Below are positions 12,700-25,877 of a DNA stretch of 64,000 bases, in pieces; position 1 is the stretch's first letter; every line of letters starts with the position of its first letter. A program made the translations under genes and the position numbers. Under the pieces are notes generated by a model. That model made no database searches, was not told the origin of the DNA, and saw only the letters and a list, made by a program, of their open reading frames with translations. The DNA comes from Platynereis dumerilii (taxonomy: Eukaryota; Annelida; Polychaeta; Phyllodocida; Nereididae), in the NCBI GenBank assembly GCA_026936325.1, contig JAPTHN010000043.1, forward strand, positions 1,186,637 through 1,250,636, read 5' to 3'.

Positions 12700-14950
12700 G
12701 GGAAACTAAAATTGCTGTATCTCCTGAATCAGTGGACCAATTTCAACAAATGACCCCTCAAAATGTCTGGAATTTTGAGTTTTACAATATAGGTCAATAT
12801 ATGACCAATATGCAAATTAAGTAGGTCATCAGAGGTCAAAAGGTCACACAGCTGCCAACCCAATGAGACTTGGTAGGTTATGGAGGGCTCATATTATAGA
12901 TAACAAGTATGAAAGTTTTCTGCTAATAAATGGATAATTCATGCATGTGTCAGCAGTGGCACACAATGAAATATGGTACATATTTGAAAATGACCGTTTT
13001 GAGGGTGGAGGAAACTAAAATTGCTGTATCTTCTGAACCAATGATCCTATCCCCACAAATTACCCCTCAAAATGTTCGGACTTGTAAGTTCTCCACATAT
13101 AGGTCATTATAGGACCAATATGCAAATTAATTAGGTCATCAGAGGTCAAAAGGTCACGAAAATTTACTGTTGCTTAAAATCTGAACCCTCATCCAAAAAC
13201 AAACTCCTTAGCTGCCAAACCAATGGGACTTGTTAAGTCATTTAGGGGTCAGATTATAGATAAAGAGTGTCAAAGTAAATTTTATGTCTAAAAATGCAGA
13301 ATTTATGTATGTATCAGCATTGGCACAAGACAAAATATGTCAGATATTTGAAAAGGACCGTTTTAAGGACGGGGGAAACTAAAATCTATATCTCCTGAAC
13401 CAATGGTTCTATCCCAACATATTTCCCCATAAAATGTTCGGAATGTGGATTCTATAAATATAAGTCATTATATGACCACTATGCAAATTATTTGGTCATC
13501 AGAGGTCAAAAGGTCACAAAATTACCACTGCCTAAAATCTTAACACCTTATCAAACAACAAACTCCATAGCTGCCAAACCCATTGGACTTGTTGAGTCAT
13601 TTAGGGAAAAGATAATAGATCACAAGTTTGAAAGTCAATTTTATGTCTAAAATGCAGAGTTTATATATGTGTCAGCAGTGGGACATAACAAAATATGGCA
13701 GGTATTTGAAATAATCAGTTTCAAGGGTGGGCGAAACTAAAATAATTGCAATATCTCCCGAACCAGTGGTCCAATTCCAACAAATTTCTGCTGCAGGTGT
13801 CTGGAACTAGGAGTTTTTATACATGTTTTTTTACCAACATGCAAATCAATTAGGTCATCAGAGATCAAGAGCTTGAAAAAATGTACCTTTGCTTAAAATA
13901 TGAAAAAATTACACACCGTAACCGGTTAACCAATGGTACTTGATATGTCATGTATGGCTCAGATGATAGACAACAAGTGTCAAAGTCAATTTTATGCCTA
14001 AAATTGAAATTTACAGGACATTTCTTATAAATACAACACCGAAATGTAAACAAGAATCCGAGGATTCAAACCCTGGGTTCTGCTGGGAATGAGCAATAGG
14101 CCTAAGCATAAGATCCATGGATATAACATCAAAGTAGCACTGCACTGCAAAGTGCAATCAGCTTTGACACCTGTCAGATTGCCTTCAAATGCTGTTCCTC
14201 AATGGCAATTTGGTAAACTGAGGAGGAAAATAGGCTTTAGAACTTGCAGAATTGCAATTAGACTGCTTTGAGAATAGATGCACTGCAAAAAGCAAATGCT
14301 AAATGCATTATTGGCCTTCCTTGAAATGCATGGACGATTGTCATGTGGGCGATATTATAATGCAAAGTCAGCTTGAAAACAGTCCCTCAAGACTCAAACA
14401 ATCTATCAACAAACCGTTAAAAAAAATTTTTTTTCAATAAAAAAAAAAAATCAACTCAACCCAAACCTGAAACGCATTTTACTATAACATCATTAAAACA
14501 TGAAGTGGCCATATTGGCTGTACCCACACCCCTATTCAAGCCAGGACAAAAGTTTAGAGAAAACCTCTCAGACTGGTTTTTCAAAAAAGTACAAGTAAAA
14601 TGTAGAGGATGTCACCAGGGACCAGGTGAGTATATCAATCCATAAGTCCTCAAACAAACACCTTAGCTATCAAACCAATGGGACTTGTTAAGTCATTTAG
14701 GGGTCAGATTATAGATAACAAGTGTCAAAGTAAATTTTATGCCAAAAAAGGAGAATTTATGTATATGTCAGCTGTGTCATATCATCAAATGTGACAGAAA
14801 ATTAGTTTCAAGGGCGGGGGAAACTAAAATTGCTGTATCTCCTGAACAAATGGTCCAATTCCTACAAATTACCACTCAGAATTTTTTGAATTGTAAGTTC
14901 TACACATATTTGTCCTCACATGCTCAATATGCAAATTAAAGAGTTCATCA
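12700..14950. repeat. Tandem 300-365-bp units in the left arm of element E
   Basis: The block GGGAAACTAAAATTGCTGTA or a close variant recurs near 12701, 13003, 13367, 13722 and 14810. It is followed about 125 bp later by the AGGTCA-rich block near 12823, 13133, 13493 and 13852. The same units occur inverted in the right arm near 16790, 17145, 17500 and 17865. The unit period varies because of small indels. Confidence 0.85.
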
Positions 14951-15783
14951 AGGGGCAAAACACAAAACACCAGAAAAATCTACCCTTGCTTAAAATCTGA
15001 TCTTAATAAAAAAAAAACTAATCCTCCATACCAAATTTACCAACTGAACTTTATAATTCATATAATACATGTAGGAATCATAATATAAGATTAAACACGT
15101 CCAATTATATATTTTATCTAAAAATACGGAACTTTTTGTCATCAGTTGTGCAGAACAAATGACACAGACTTAGAAGTGACAGTTTTAAAGTATAAAAAAC
15201 TGCCGAGTGACGGTTTTAAGGCTCACAAAACTGCCAAATAGAGTGTAAATGATAGCTGCATTAATATCAGTCTCCCTGTAACTGCATTGCAGGAAATTTC
15301 TTCAAATGATAGATATAGAACAATGAAACTAAAAAGCTTGGCTGAATGATTCTTGACAGAGAATGTTACCAGGGATCAGTTCAGTGCACGTCAATCCATA
15401 AGTCAGCGATTTTTGTTTTCCTGAGTATGATGTCAATGTCATTATGTGAATGACTGAATGTGCCACAAACAACTGAAATGCATGTTTTGTCAATAAGATG
15501 AAGAGTCGATTCAAGACATAGTAAACTAAATATAAAATAGGACTATCAAATTTGTGATGTATAGATGTCCGGAAACTGCTGCTCTTCGCTTCTGGCTTTT
15601 TTGAGGACTCAAAACCAGACAGACTGAGTGAACTGGGATCAAACGGTCATTCTAGGCTAATCTGTGACTATTTTCCCAAAAATATGGTAGCACACCACCA
15701 ATACTCCCCTCCCAGTTTCCTCCTTCTGGTTAGTATCATCCCTTCTAGTTTCCTCAATCTTCTCTTTCTGCCTTCTCCTTCTT

Positions 15784-15975
15784 TGTCTCAGGACTACTTC
15801 ATAGTCTCCTCCTTCATAGTCTCCTCCATCATTGTCTCCTCCTTCATTGTCTCCTCCTTCATTGTCTCCTCATTCATAGTCTCCTCCTTCATAGTCTCCT
15901 CCTTCATAGCCTCTTTCTTCATAGTCTCCTCCTTCATAGTCTCCTCCTGCATAGTCTCCTCCTTCATAGTCTCAT
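15784..15975 (+). repeat. 15-bp minisatellite in the loop of element E
   Basis: About a dozen copies of TTCATAGTCTCCTCC with small variants lie in the central loop between the arms of E. The open frame over it (repeat FIVSS) is a by-product of a 15-bp period and is not taken as a gene. Confidence 0.9.
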
Positions 15976-18039
15976 TATTTGCCTCAATGCTTCAATTGTT
16001 TCTCCTGTTCCCTCCATCTCAATATGTAGATGTACTCCTACCCTCCAAGCATCTTTCTTCTTCCATGTCTCCACCTTCCATGCTTGCTCCAATCATCCTC
16101 GATGATATACAGTACAACCCAAAATAAAGTAAGAACATTTTCAGTCAGAAGTACTCTTTTTACCTATTTTGCCTACCTTAGTCTCCTCACCACAACCTTA
16201 TCCCATATTAAGAAGTTAATAAGAACTCCATTAAGACAGCTAGCAATGTAATTGCAATTAGCAATGGGGCACAATATCAAAAAAATCATACACAATGGCA
16301 GAGATGGAGTTTAAATTGATGTTGGTTTAATGTAAATTTAATGTGATTTTAAAATGTCACCTCTGATGCACCCCAGAAGTTTTCACATCCAACCCACAGG
16401 TGTTTCACTCCATCCTATGTACCTTTTTTCTCAGAATGTGGCTGGAGAATTTGAGAATAGTAGGATCGAGGAGACTGTGGGAAAGAGGAATTATTTTCTG
16501 GTACTTTCATGTGATGGAATCTTCTCCAAGCAAGGAAACTCAAATTGAAGTCTCATGGATTGATATACTCACCTGTTCCCTGGTGACATCCTCTACATTT
16601 TTTACCTTTCAGTGTTGTATAAGAAATATCCTGTAAAGCTCAATTTTAGGCATAAAATTGACTTTGACACTTGTTGTCTATCATCTGAGCCTTACATGAC
16701 ATATCAAGTACCATTGGTTTACCGGTTACGGTGTGTAATTTTTTCATGAGAGCTCATATTTTAAGCAAAGGTACATTTTTGCAACCTTTTGATCTCTGAT
16801 GACCTAATTGATTTGCATGTTGGTCAAATAACATGTATAAAACTCCTAATTCCAGACACCTGCAGCAGAAATCAGTTGGCATTGGACCACTGGTTCGGGA
16901 GATATCGCAATTATTTTAGTTTCGCCCACCCTTGAAACTGTATATTTCAAATACCTGCCATACTTTGTTATGTCCCACTGCTGACACATACATAAACTCC
17001 GCATTTTTAGACATAAAATTGACTTTCAAACTTGTTATCTATTATCTTTTCCCTAAATGACTCAACAAGTCCAATCGGTTTGGCAGCTATAGAGTTTGTT
17101 GTTTGATGAGGTGTTCAGATTTTAGGCAGTGGTAATTTTTGTTACCTTTTGACCTCTGATGACCTAATTAATTTGCATATTGGTCATATAATGACCTATA
17201 TTTATAGAACCCACAAGTCCGAACATTTTAAGGGGTAATATGTTGGGATAGCACAATTGGTTCAGGTGATATAGTGATTTTAGTTTCCCCCGCCCTTAAA
17301 ACGGTCATTTCCAAATATCTGACATATTTTGTCTTGTGCCAATGCTGAAACACACATCATTTCTGCAATTTTAAAAAAATTTACTTTGACAATTTTTATC
17401 TATAATCTGACCCCTAAATGACTTAACAAGTCCCATTGGTTTGGCAGCCAACGAGTTTGTTTTTGGTTGAGGGTTCAGATTTTAAGCAACAGTAAATTAT
17501 CGTGACCTTTTGACCTCTGATGACCTAATTAATTTGCATATTGGTCCTATAATGACCTATACGTGGAGAACTTACAAGTCCGAACATTTTGAGGGGTAAT
17601 TTGAGGGGATAGGACCATTTGTTCAGAAGATACAGCAATTTCAGTTTTCTCCACCCTCAAAACGGTCATTTTCAAATATGTAGCATATTTCATTATGTGC
17701 TGCTGCTGACACATGCATGAATTATCCATTTATTGGCATAAAATGGACTTTCATACTTGTTATCTATAATCTGAGCCCTCCATGACCTACCAAGTCTCAT
17801 TGGGTTGGCAGCTGTGGTGTTTATTAGGACTATGGTTCAGATTTTAAGCAATAGTCAATTTTTGTGACCTTTTGACCTCTGACGACCTACTTAATTTGCA
17901 TATTGGTCATATATTGACCTATATTTGTAAAATTCAAAATTCCAGACATTTTGAGGGGTAATTTGTTGAAATTGGTCCACTGATTCAGGAGATATAGCAA
18001 TTTTAGTTTCCCCCACCCCTAATTCATGTGCTCAAATCC

Positions 18040-20076
18040 GACGCAGATTCCCATATTTAAGGGCTGATTACTACCACTAAGCTGCCGCGCCAATCTTGGG
18101 CCCCAACTTTTTTATAGTCTATAGGCATATGTCTTTCAGAAAAACACTGTTAGATTTTGCCACCCCAGGTAGTACCCATATCTGGTCTGGCTCATGGACT
18201 ATTTAATTATACCTGGCTGAATGTTGCACATCCAAAGTCAATATTCTTCCCGGCCAAGTGCCAAAACTGTCAGAACTGGCATGGATATCAAGGTGGTTAG
18301 AGTTGAAGGCAAATGGTAGCTAGTGATCAAAGGCTTAGCACAACATTATTTTTTAGAAAATAACAATGATTGCTGGACAGCTACTTAGAATATTGTCTAC
18401 AACACTTCTATTTTGTATGATGGCAGTCAAAACAAGATATCATGGGACGTGAAACAAGAAACTTCATGGCGCAATTAGGACCACCTCCCATGCATTAACA
18501 CAGGGAAGTGCAGGCAGCTGGCTTTGCTGCACTTGCTGTTGCATCATCATCCTACTGTACATCTACCATGCAGTGACAGAAACATGCTTGTACTACATCT
18601 GACCTGTCAGTCCAAGCTATCTCGATTTGGCAGGATTCCAGCCAACCCACCAGGAGTGTCTACTTTGAATGCAAGAAGAAACTACTTATAAAAACCTGCT
18701 TTCTTACCTCATTCAGGGAGACTGTAACCCTCTTTACTGTTCATAAGTACAACTCCATACACCAGCTTTTATTTGTATGTGCTAAGAATCAAGTTTATCA
18801 CATGCTGAATCTCGATTTAATGCTAAAAAGTGTCAGATTGACTTCAGGAAAGCCTCTCGAAGCATGTCATGATGTCCAATCACTACCTATCATGACATGA
18901 AATAATGCATGCACTGTGACATATTGAGATTTCAGACTTATATATCTTAAGGTTTGTCATGCAAAGTATAAACTACAGTTTAAATGGGCCAAACTCATTG
19001 AAGAGCTTTAATTGGCAGGACCATGACACTGTCGTTGAAAGGGCTGAGGAAGGCCTTGGATGGCTTGTAGGTGCATCATTATGAGTGTCACCCTCTTCCT
19101 GCTCACGGGGTGATAAGACACTTGCTTGGTGCTCAGGACAGGACAAGCTTAACCACTATTGTTGACAACAATGCAGAATCAGGTGTATTCTGGCTCTTTG
19201 CTCACAAACTGGAAGACACCTTCCTTGTGGCTGTCCTTCAAGACCTTCAGCCATAATTGAACTCTTTCGGGCTTGGGAAACTTAAGCAAGACTGACTTTC
19301 TGACCTTATACTCCCTTGGTTCATGTCTGGGATTTGAGTCGTTATGGGTGTCCCACTGAATGCATCTACTCAGGGTGTGTTGTTTGTCACCAAGCTCCAC
19401 AAGTAAGGTAATGACTGCCTTTGTGTTTACTTAATAATTACCTTTTATGCAAAGGTTTCACAAAGTAAACCACTTCTGCCATATGTGACAATGCCACAGT
19501 AGCTTCTTTTCCTGCAGGATAGCCACAAGCATCAGGCATACCTGGAGGACAATGCAGTGCAGCAGATTTAGTCCCAGACCGACATTTACCATGTACTGAT
19601 TGGGATGGAGTCTATCACGCCTGACAAACTCATCCATGACATGTCTGCACCTTTTCTGAAACTCCTCAACGGCTTTAAGGACTTCTCAATCACTTGCTTC
19701 TCCTACTGTGGTCCATAAAGACCCTTTGCTCCTCCATCCACTTTCCAAACTTGATACAATGCTCAAAGCATTAGACAAGGGCCAAGAGAGAGAACTTCTT
19801 CATACAGTGCAAGACAATAAACATCTTCCATGAAGGCCTGTTGGACTGAGGGGGCACTTATTTGGAAGCTGGTGCTATGTCACACAGAAGGGCAGTCATC
19901 CACCTTGCATAGCTTATGTCTCCAAACATGAATCATGGAGAGAGTCCACTGCATGTTCTAGGAAGGTAGGGCACTTGCTGGATTGCTGGCCACTGGCAGC
20001 TGATGTGAAGGTAATATCTCACCAAAAACCAGTGAGAGATTGTTGGGCTATCAAGTGCAAGTTGCTCTTCTTACTT
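18040..20076 (+). repeat. 2-kb tandem duplication, copy 1
   Basis: This segment of 2037 bp is repeated head-to-tail at 20077-22104 with few substitutions and a few small indels. It begins inside the right end of element E (about 160 bp of E are included) and runs into the interior of element A. The duplication therefore happened after E inserted. Confidence 0.9.
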
Positions 20077-23067
20077 GACGCATATTCCCATATTTAAGGG
20101 CTGATTACTACCACTAAGCTGCCGCGCCAATCTTGGGCCCCAACTTTTTTATAGTCTATAGGCATATGACTTTCAGAAAAACACTGTTAGATTTTGCCAC
20201 CCCAGGTGGTACCAATATCTGGTCTGGCTCATGGACTATTAATTATACCTGGCTGAATGTTGCACATCCAAAGTCAATATTCTTCCCGGCCAAGTGCCAA
20301 AACTGTCAGAACTGACATGGATATCAAGGTGGTTAGAGTTGAAGGCAAATGGTAGCTAGTGATCAAATGCTTAGCACAACATTATTGTTCAGAAAATAAC
20401 AATGATTGCTGGACAGCTACTTAGAATATTGTCTACAACACTTCTATTTTGTATGATGGCAGTCAAAACAAGATATCATGGGACGTGAAACAAGAAACTT
20501 CATGGTGCAATTAGGACCACCTCCCATGCATTAACACAGGGAAGTGCAGGCAGCTGGCTTTGCTGCACTTGCTGTTGCATCATCATCCTACTGTACATCT
20601 ACCATGCAGTGACAGAAACATGCTTGTACTACATCTGACCTGTCAGTCCAAGCTATCTCGATTTGGCAGGATTCCAGCCCACCCACCAGGAGTGTCTACT
20701 TTGAATGCAAGAAGAAACTACTTATAAAAACCTGCTTTCTTACCTCATTCAGGGAGACTGTAACCCTCTTTACTGTTCATAAGTACAACTCCATACACCA
20801 GCTTTTATTTGTATGTGCTAAGAATCAAGTTTATCACATGCTGAATCTCGTATTAATGCTAAAAAGTGTCAGATTGACTTCCGGAAAGCCTCTCGAAGCA
20901 TGTCATGATGTCCAATCACTACCTATCATGACATGAAATAATGCATGCACTGTGACATATTGAGATTTCAGACTTATATATCTTAAGGTTTGTCATGCAA
21001 AGTTTAAACTACAGTTTAAATGGGCCAAACTCATTGAAGAGCTTTAATTGGCAGGACCATGACACTGTCGTTGAAAGGGCTGAGGAAGGCCTTGGATGGC
21101 TTGTAGGTGCATCATTATGAGTGTCACCCTCTTCCTGCTCACGGGGTGATAAGATCGATAAGGTCAACTTGCTTGGTGCTCAGGACAGGACAAGCTCAAC
21201 CACTATTGTTGACAACAATGCAGAATCGGGTGTATTCTGGCTCTTTGCTCACAAACTGGAAGACACCTTCCTTGTGGCTGTCCTTCAAGACCTTCAGCCA
21301 TGATTGAACTCTTTCGGGGCTTGGGAAACTTAAGCAAGACTGACTTTCTGACCTAATACTCCCTTGGTTCATGTCTGGGATTTGAGTTGTTATGGGTGTC
21401 CCACTGAAACCACAATGCATCTACTCAGGGTGTGTTGTTTGTCACCAAGCTCCACAAGTAAGGTAATGACTGCCTTTGTGTTTACTTAATAATTACCTTT
21501 TATGCAAAGGTTTCACAAAGTAAACCACTTCTGCCATATGTGACAATGCCACAGTAGCTTCTTTTCCTGCAGGATAGCCACAAGCATCAGGCATACCTGG
21601 AGGACAATGCAGTGCAGCAGATTTAGTCCCGGACCGACATTTACCATGTACTGATTGGGATGGAGTCTCTCACGCCTGACAAACTCATCCATGACATGTC
21701 TGCACCTTTTCTGAAACTCCTCAACGGCTTTAATGACTTCTCAATCACTTGCTTCTCCTACTGTGGTCCATAAAGACCCTTTGCTCCTCCATCCACTTTC
21801 CAAACTTGATACAATGCTCAAAGCATTAGACAATGCTCAAAGCATTAGACATCTTCCATGAAGGCCTGTTGGACTGAGGGGGCACTTATTTGGAAGCTGG
21901 TGCTATGTCACACAGAAGGGCAGTCATCCACCTTGCATAGCTTATGTCTCCAAACATGAATCATGGAGAGAGTCCACTGCATGTTCTAGGAAGGTAGGGC
22001 ACTTGCTGGATTGCTGGCCACTGGCAGTTGATGTGAAGGTAATATCTCACCAAAAACCAGTGAGAGATTGTTGGGCTATCAAGTGCAAGTTGCTCTTCTC
22101 ACTTCTGCAAGCCCAGACAATGACAAGAGGTTTGAGAGAGAGAGAATAATTTTATTTGCCATACAGGCACACACATTCACAAATATATAAAAACAATATC
22201 AATGGCAGGGATACCTTGTCACAATTAACATACAGCCGAGGTGAACCACCCCATCACGTAGTTTGTCTAGGGATATGGAGCCAGGCAATTGTCTTTTTTG
22301 TGTGGTTTTTGATTAAATATGTGACCTGCTCCACCAAAGTGAGTTCAAAGCAGGCAATCTGTATTTTCCAGAAATTAGCACACTGTGTTTCAAAGGTCAC
22401 ATTTTGATGATTTCTAGCTGTTGGTACCGCATTTTAGCAAAAGTAATTTGCTTCGATAATTTAAGACAATTTTCACCAAAAACTGATTTTAAATCATCTG
22501 AATTGGGCATTCTTCTTAATTTTCTTAGTTCTTTCATTGCAATGGTGGGAAATTCAAATGCCATTTTCTCAAAGTTTGATGTTTCATATCATCAATGTTT
22601 GAGGTGCCTATCTCAATATTGTTAGACAAGCACATTGTCAAACCATTGATCTTTGTCTCCTCAATGTTGCGTGGAAACATCACTGTCATTACTTCTTCTG
22701 TGCATACCAAGGGCAATACAATTCCATGACTGGAACCGGTCTAGATTTACAAACTGCATGGATTTCTTCAGTGCAAGTAGTGAATGCTTCTGCATGTCAA
22801 TGGATGCAGCTATCTCACAAAATAGTAGAAAACTGTATGTACAGTGTAACAGTGTACACCAACCCTTGATAGACATCGTCAGATTCTGACTGATTTTGAG
22901 AAAATAAGCCAGAATATGTGACAGCACCTTTTGGAACACTCCTTGGTTAAAGAGCAAGGACTCATCTGACATGGTAACTTGGGCAGGAATGCTTTCATGA
23001 GGGTTTGAAGAGCATTCTGGCTTCTCTTTTCCATTTCAACCCATATATTCGTCACCATAAGACACAA
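19180..23067 (-). pseudogene. Decayed minus-strand coding stretch inside element A, possible transposase
   Basis: On the minus strand several coding-like pieces follow one another. They include LMKAFLPKLPCQMSPCSLT (about 22985), MAFEFPTIAMKELRKLRRMP (about 22560-22400), ISYARWMTALLCDIAP (copies near 21930 and 19890) and LKVLKDSHKEGVFQFVSKEP (near 21290 and 19250). They are separated by stops and frameshifts, and the 2-kb duplication repeats part of them. No known catalytic motif is recognised. Its place inside a terminal-inverted-repeat element makes a dead transposase or a captured gene fragment plausible. Confidence that it was once coding is low to moderate. Confidence 0.3.
20077..22104 (+). 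repeat. 2-kb tandem duplication, copy 2
   Basis: This is a 2028-bp near-copy of 18040-20076. It has a short extra GATCGATAAGGTCAAC-like piece near 21153 and lacks about 45 bp near 21850. The part before 20236 repeats the right terminus of element E. No RNA gene or intact coding sequence is seen in either copy. Confidence 0.9.
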
Positions 23068-25287
23068 CAGACAAGTTTGATTGAGTCATCTGAGTGATTC
23101 AGAGAAGATCTTGGTTCTTCAAGTTCCAGTTTTTCGAGTGAGGTCTGCCTGCCTATATTATTGTCCCACTTAGAATTAACCCAGGACACACCGGTATTGA
23201 TATAGATTAGCAATTCTCAATTACCATTGTTCTAATTGATCAGTAGTCCTGAGTGATATCAATATCTGATTGATGTAATTTGTTTCACCTTTAAAATTCA
23301 GGCTTTTACGATGTATGTTATCAAACATTAAACAGTGTATAAGAGAGATGAGAGTTATATGTGACTTGGTGCATGTCATTCATATAGTAACATATTTATT
23401 AAATAAGGGTACATCAACACTTTTTAAGCCTCTGATGTAAATAATAGGTTATTAATAAGTATGCATTATAATAAGCATACCTGAAACTTTTGTGCGCCAT
23501 GCACAATAAACAGACCATTATCCAGTCTTCTAGGAAAAACACAGTTATAGCATCTGTTCACCCTATAACTTTCCATGACAATGATGAGTCATGACAGTAT
23601 GCTGTTAAGTCACATGCAAGTCAGACATAAGTGACAAATCCCAAAAAAGACAAAATACCAAGAGACGTCATTTTCACATCTTGTTGCAGCTATGAAAATT
23701 GACTTTGACATTGAAATTCATATTTGAGCTACAAAATAACACCAAAAACACATTTTCCATTATCTAAATTGTGGAAAATAAGGTATTACACATTAATATA
23801 GGACAAATAGTGACCGAGATATGGTGTTTTTCATGGTTCGTGGCGGCCATTTTGGTTTTTGCGCATACCGACCACCAGGGGGGAGTCTCAGTTTGTATGC
23901 GGTGGTTTTTGAAACCCCTTGGGTCATATAAACCCCCATGCCAAATTTCAAAAACTTGTCACCAAGTTCACAATTCATGTAGATTTTGACAGATTCCCTC
24001 CCCGCTAAAGGGGATACCGATACAAGGAATAGAAAACAAGATATCCCTGTTTGCAGACGATACATGCTTAACTTTGAAATTTGATGTGAGATCCATCGAC
24101 ACAGCGTTTACGGTTTTCGACAGGTTCCAGATCATCTCAGGATTAAAAGTTAACTTGGACAAGACAGAACTGTTCCCAATTGGGTCTGTAAAAGGCAGTG
24201 AACTCCCATTGTACTCTAAACACAATACTAAGTAGTCCCCAAATCAAGTGAAAATCCTCGGAATATACCTAACCTATAACAAAAAGGACCTGATAAACAA
24301 TAACTATGGACCATCATTAAACAATATAGAAAACACAATAAAATCTGGAAAAAGAGAAATTTGACACACTATGACAAAGTGGTCGTCATCAAATCCCATC
24401 TGCAGTCCTGACTTGTATACCAACTTTCAGTCTTACCTTCACCACCCACAGCAACACTGAAGAGAATTCAAAAAGCACTTTTTAAGTACCTCTGGGATGA
24501 TAAACCAGACAAAGTGAAAAGATCAGTGATCTATAACTCTAAGGAAAATGGAGGGCTATCAATGCCAAGTATAAAGAATATGGCTCTAAAGATGACCTGG
24601 GTTCAACGCATTATAAAGAATCCCGAGAGAGGCTTGGCTATTTGTGCAATGGATATATTTCCCAAAGGAGGCCAAACAATTCTAGAGGTAACATGTCGCA
24701 AAATGACCTAACAGAAAGCGGTCTACTACCTAGAAATCAATTCTGGAGAGAAGTGTTAAAAATGTGGACCAAGTTTAACTTCAGAGAGGCAGCAGAAATA
24801 CCAGAAGAGGATGTGAATAGCCAATATATTTGGTACAACAGTAACATCAAGGTTGGTAACAAAGTCCTATATTACGAAACATGGTACCGAGCTGGGATCG
24901 AGCAAGTAAAAGATCTGAAGGACGATTACGGAAACCTCCTGAACTTCGAACAGTTTCGGCAGAAATATGAGATGAACATGAATTTCTTGGATTACTATAG
25001 CGTTATAAGCGCTACACCACAACAGTGGATTCGCAATACCAGAATCATGGCAGAACCAACGGAATGTAGACTAGACAAAATAAGGAGAACGGAAAAACCA
25101 AGCAAATTCATTTACTTCAACTTAATGAAAAATCAAGTTTCATTTCCAGAAAAACTAGCGGAAAAATGGAAAAGAGAGCTAGGGGAGACCAGGGCTGGTT
25201 GTAACAGGGGCAGGTTGTCACACTGTGTAGAATTTAAACATGCTCTATTTCTCACTGTGTAGATTCATCTATGTCTGTTTGTAAATC

Positions 25288-25358
25288 CATTTGAATATTT
25301 AACTTTTCATCAGACATAAACATTTTTTATGTCTGATGAAAAGTTAAATATTCAAATG
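25288..25358. repeat. Perfect 33-bp hairpin
   Basis: Bases 25288-25320 and 25326-25358 are exact reverse complements, with a 5-base loop CATTT. The sequence just outside repeats the same CTCTATTTCT text found at about 25240. This suggests a template-switch (snap-back) event rather than a designed terminator. Confidence 0.9.
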
Positions 25359-25877
25359 AATGCTCTATTTCTATTTAAAGCAAGTAGGGGCACAGCCATT
25401 GTATATGAAAGTCAGTACAGGAGTAACTTAAATCTATCTGGTGAATATATACCTATGTCATTCGAAATCTTGATGTCATATTGGACATTTTTTTAAAATT
25501 CAGCACTCGGGGCAGGTTGTCACACTTTCGGGGCAGGTTGTAACACTTTTGGTTAAGAGTTTGAATGCAGGAAGTGAGACTCAGTAAGTCAAATCCTGAA
25601 TGAGACAACTTATTTTGGACATGTCTGGAATCCCCTACTTGCCCAGTGCAGACCTTAACAATCATGTGACTCTGTACAAGGGTGCTACAAATTTTGACTT
25701 ATCAAGGCAACAGAAATGCATTTTGATAAGAAAGAGGGTGAGTGCAGACTGTAGGATTTTTCTGCAAATTCCTTTTGAAAATTTGAAAGAGATCTATTTA
25801 GACGCTATGCCTTTTCTACTTACATCATCAATCATCAGTAGAATGTACTAAGGATAAGACAATTTAATATTCATGAG

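Larger units (their letters stand above)
12500..18201. mobile_element. Foldback element E, 5.7 kb, nested in element A
   Basis: The left end TAGTCCATGAGCC (12500) and the right end GGCTCATGGACTA (to 18201) are inverted, and the arms pair over about 1.5-2 kb (12500-14650 with 16540-18201). The flanks TTA (12497-12499) and TTA/TTTA (from 18202) fit a 3-bp target duplication. The tandem copy of the right flank at 20236 reads TTA directly. The arms are built of imperfect tandem units of about 300-365 bp. Each unit carries a GGGGGAAACTAAAATTGCTG block and an AGGTCATCAGAGGTCA block. About 540 bp of the left arm (14050-14590) have no partner in the right arm, so this is a later insertion or a right-arm deletion. 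Confidence 0.8.
11849..24007. mobile_element. Foldback element A, 12.16 kb, inserted in the LINE
   Basis: The left end TAGCGGGGAGGGAATC and the right end GATTCCCTCCCCGCTA are inverted copies. Imperfect inverted arms run for about 340 bp (11849-12195 and 23640-24007) and include a conserved CCCCCAGGTGGCCGGTATG-like block. AAG lies on both sides (11846-11848 and 24008-24010). Removing the element and one AAG restores the LINE reading frame (NIK-GIPIQG), so the boundaries are exact. The interior holds foldback element E, a 2-kb tandem duplication and a decayed minus-strand coding stretch. The superfamily is not recognised. A 3-bp duplication fits several groups (Harbinger, CACTA, Zator, Academ), but the TAG ends do not decide. 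Confidence 0.9.

Noticed and set aside
15684-16127. A 147-codon open frame with a FIVSS repeat
   Set aside because: It is a by-product of a 15-bp minisatellite (multiple of three), with no domain or splice context. It is listed only as a repeat.
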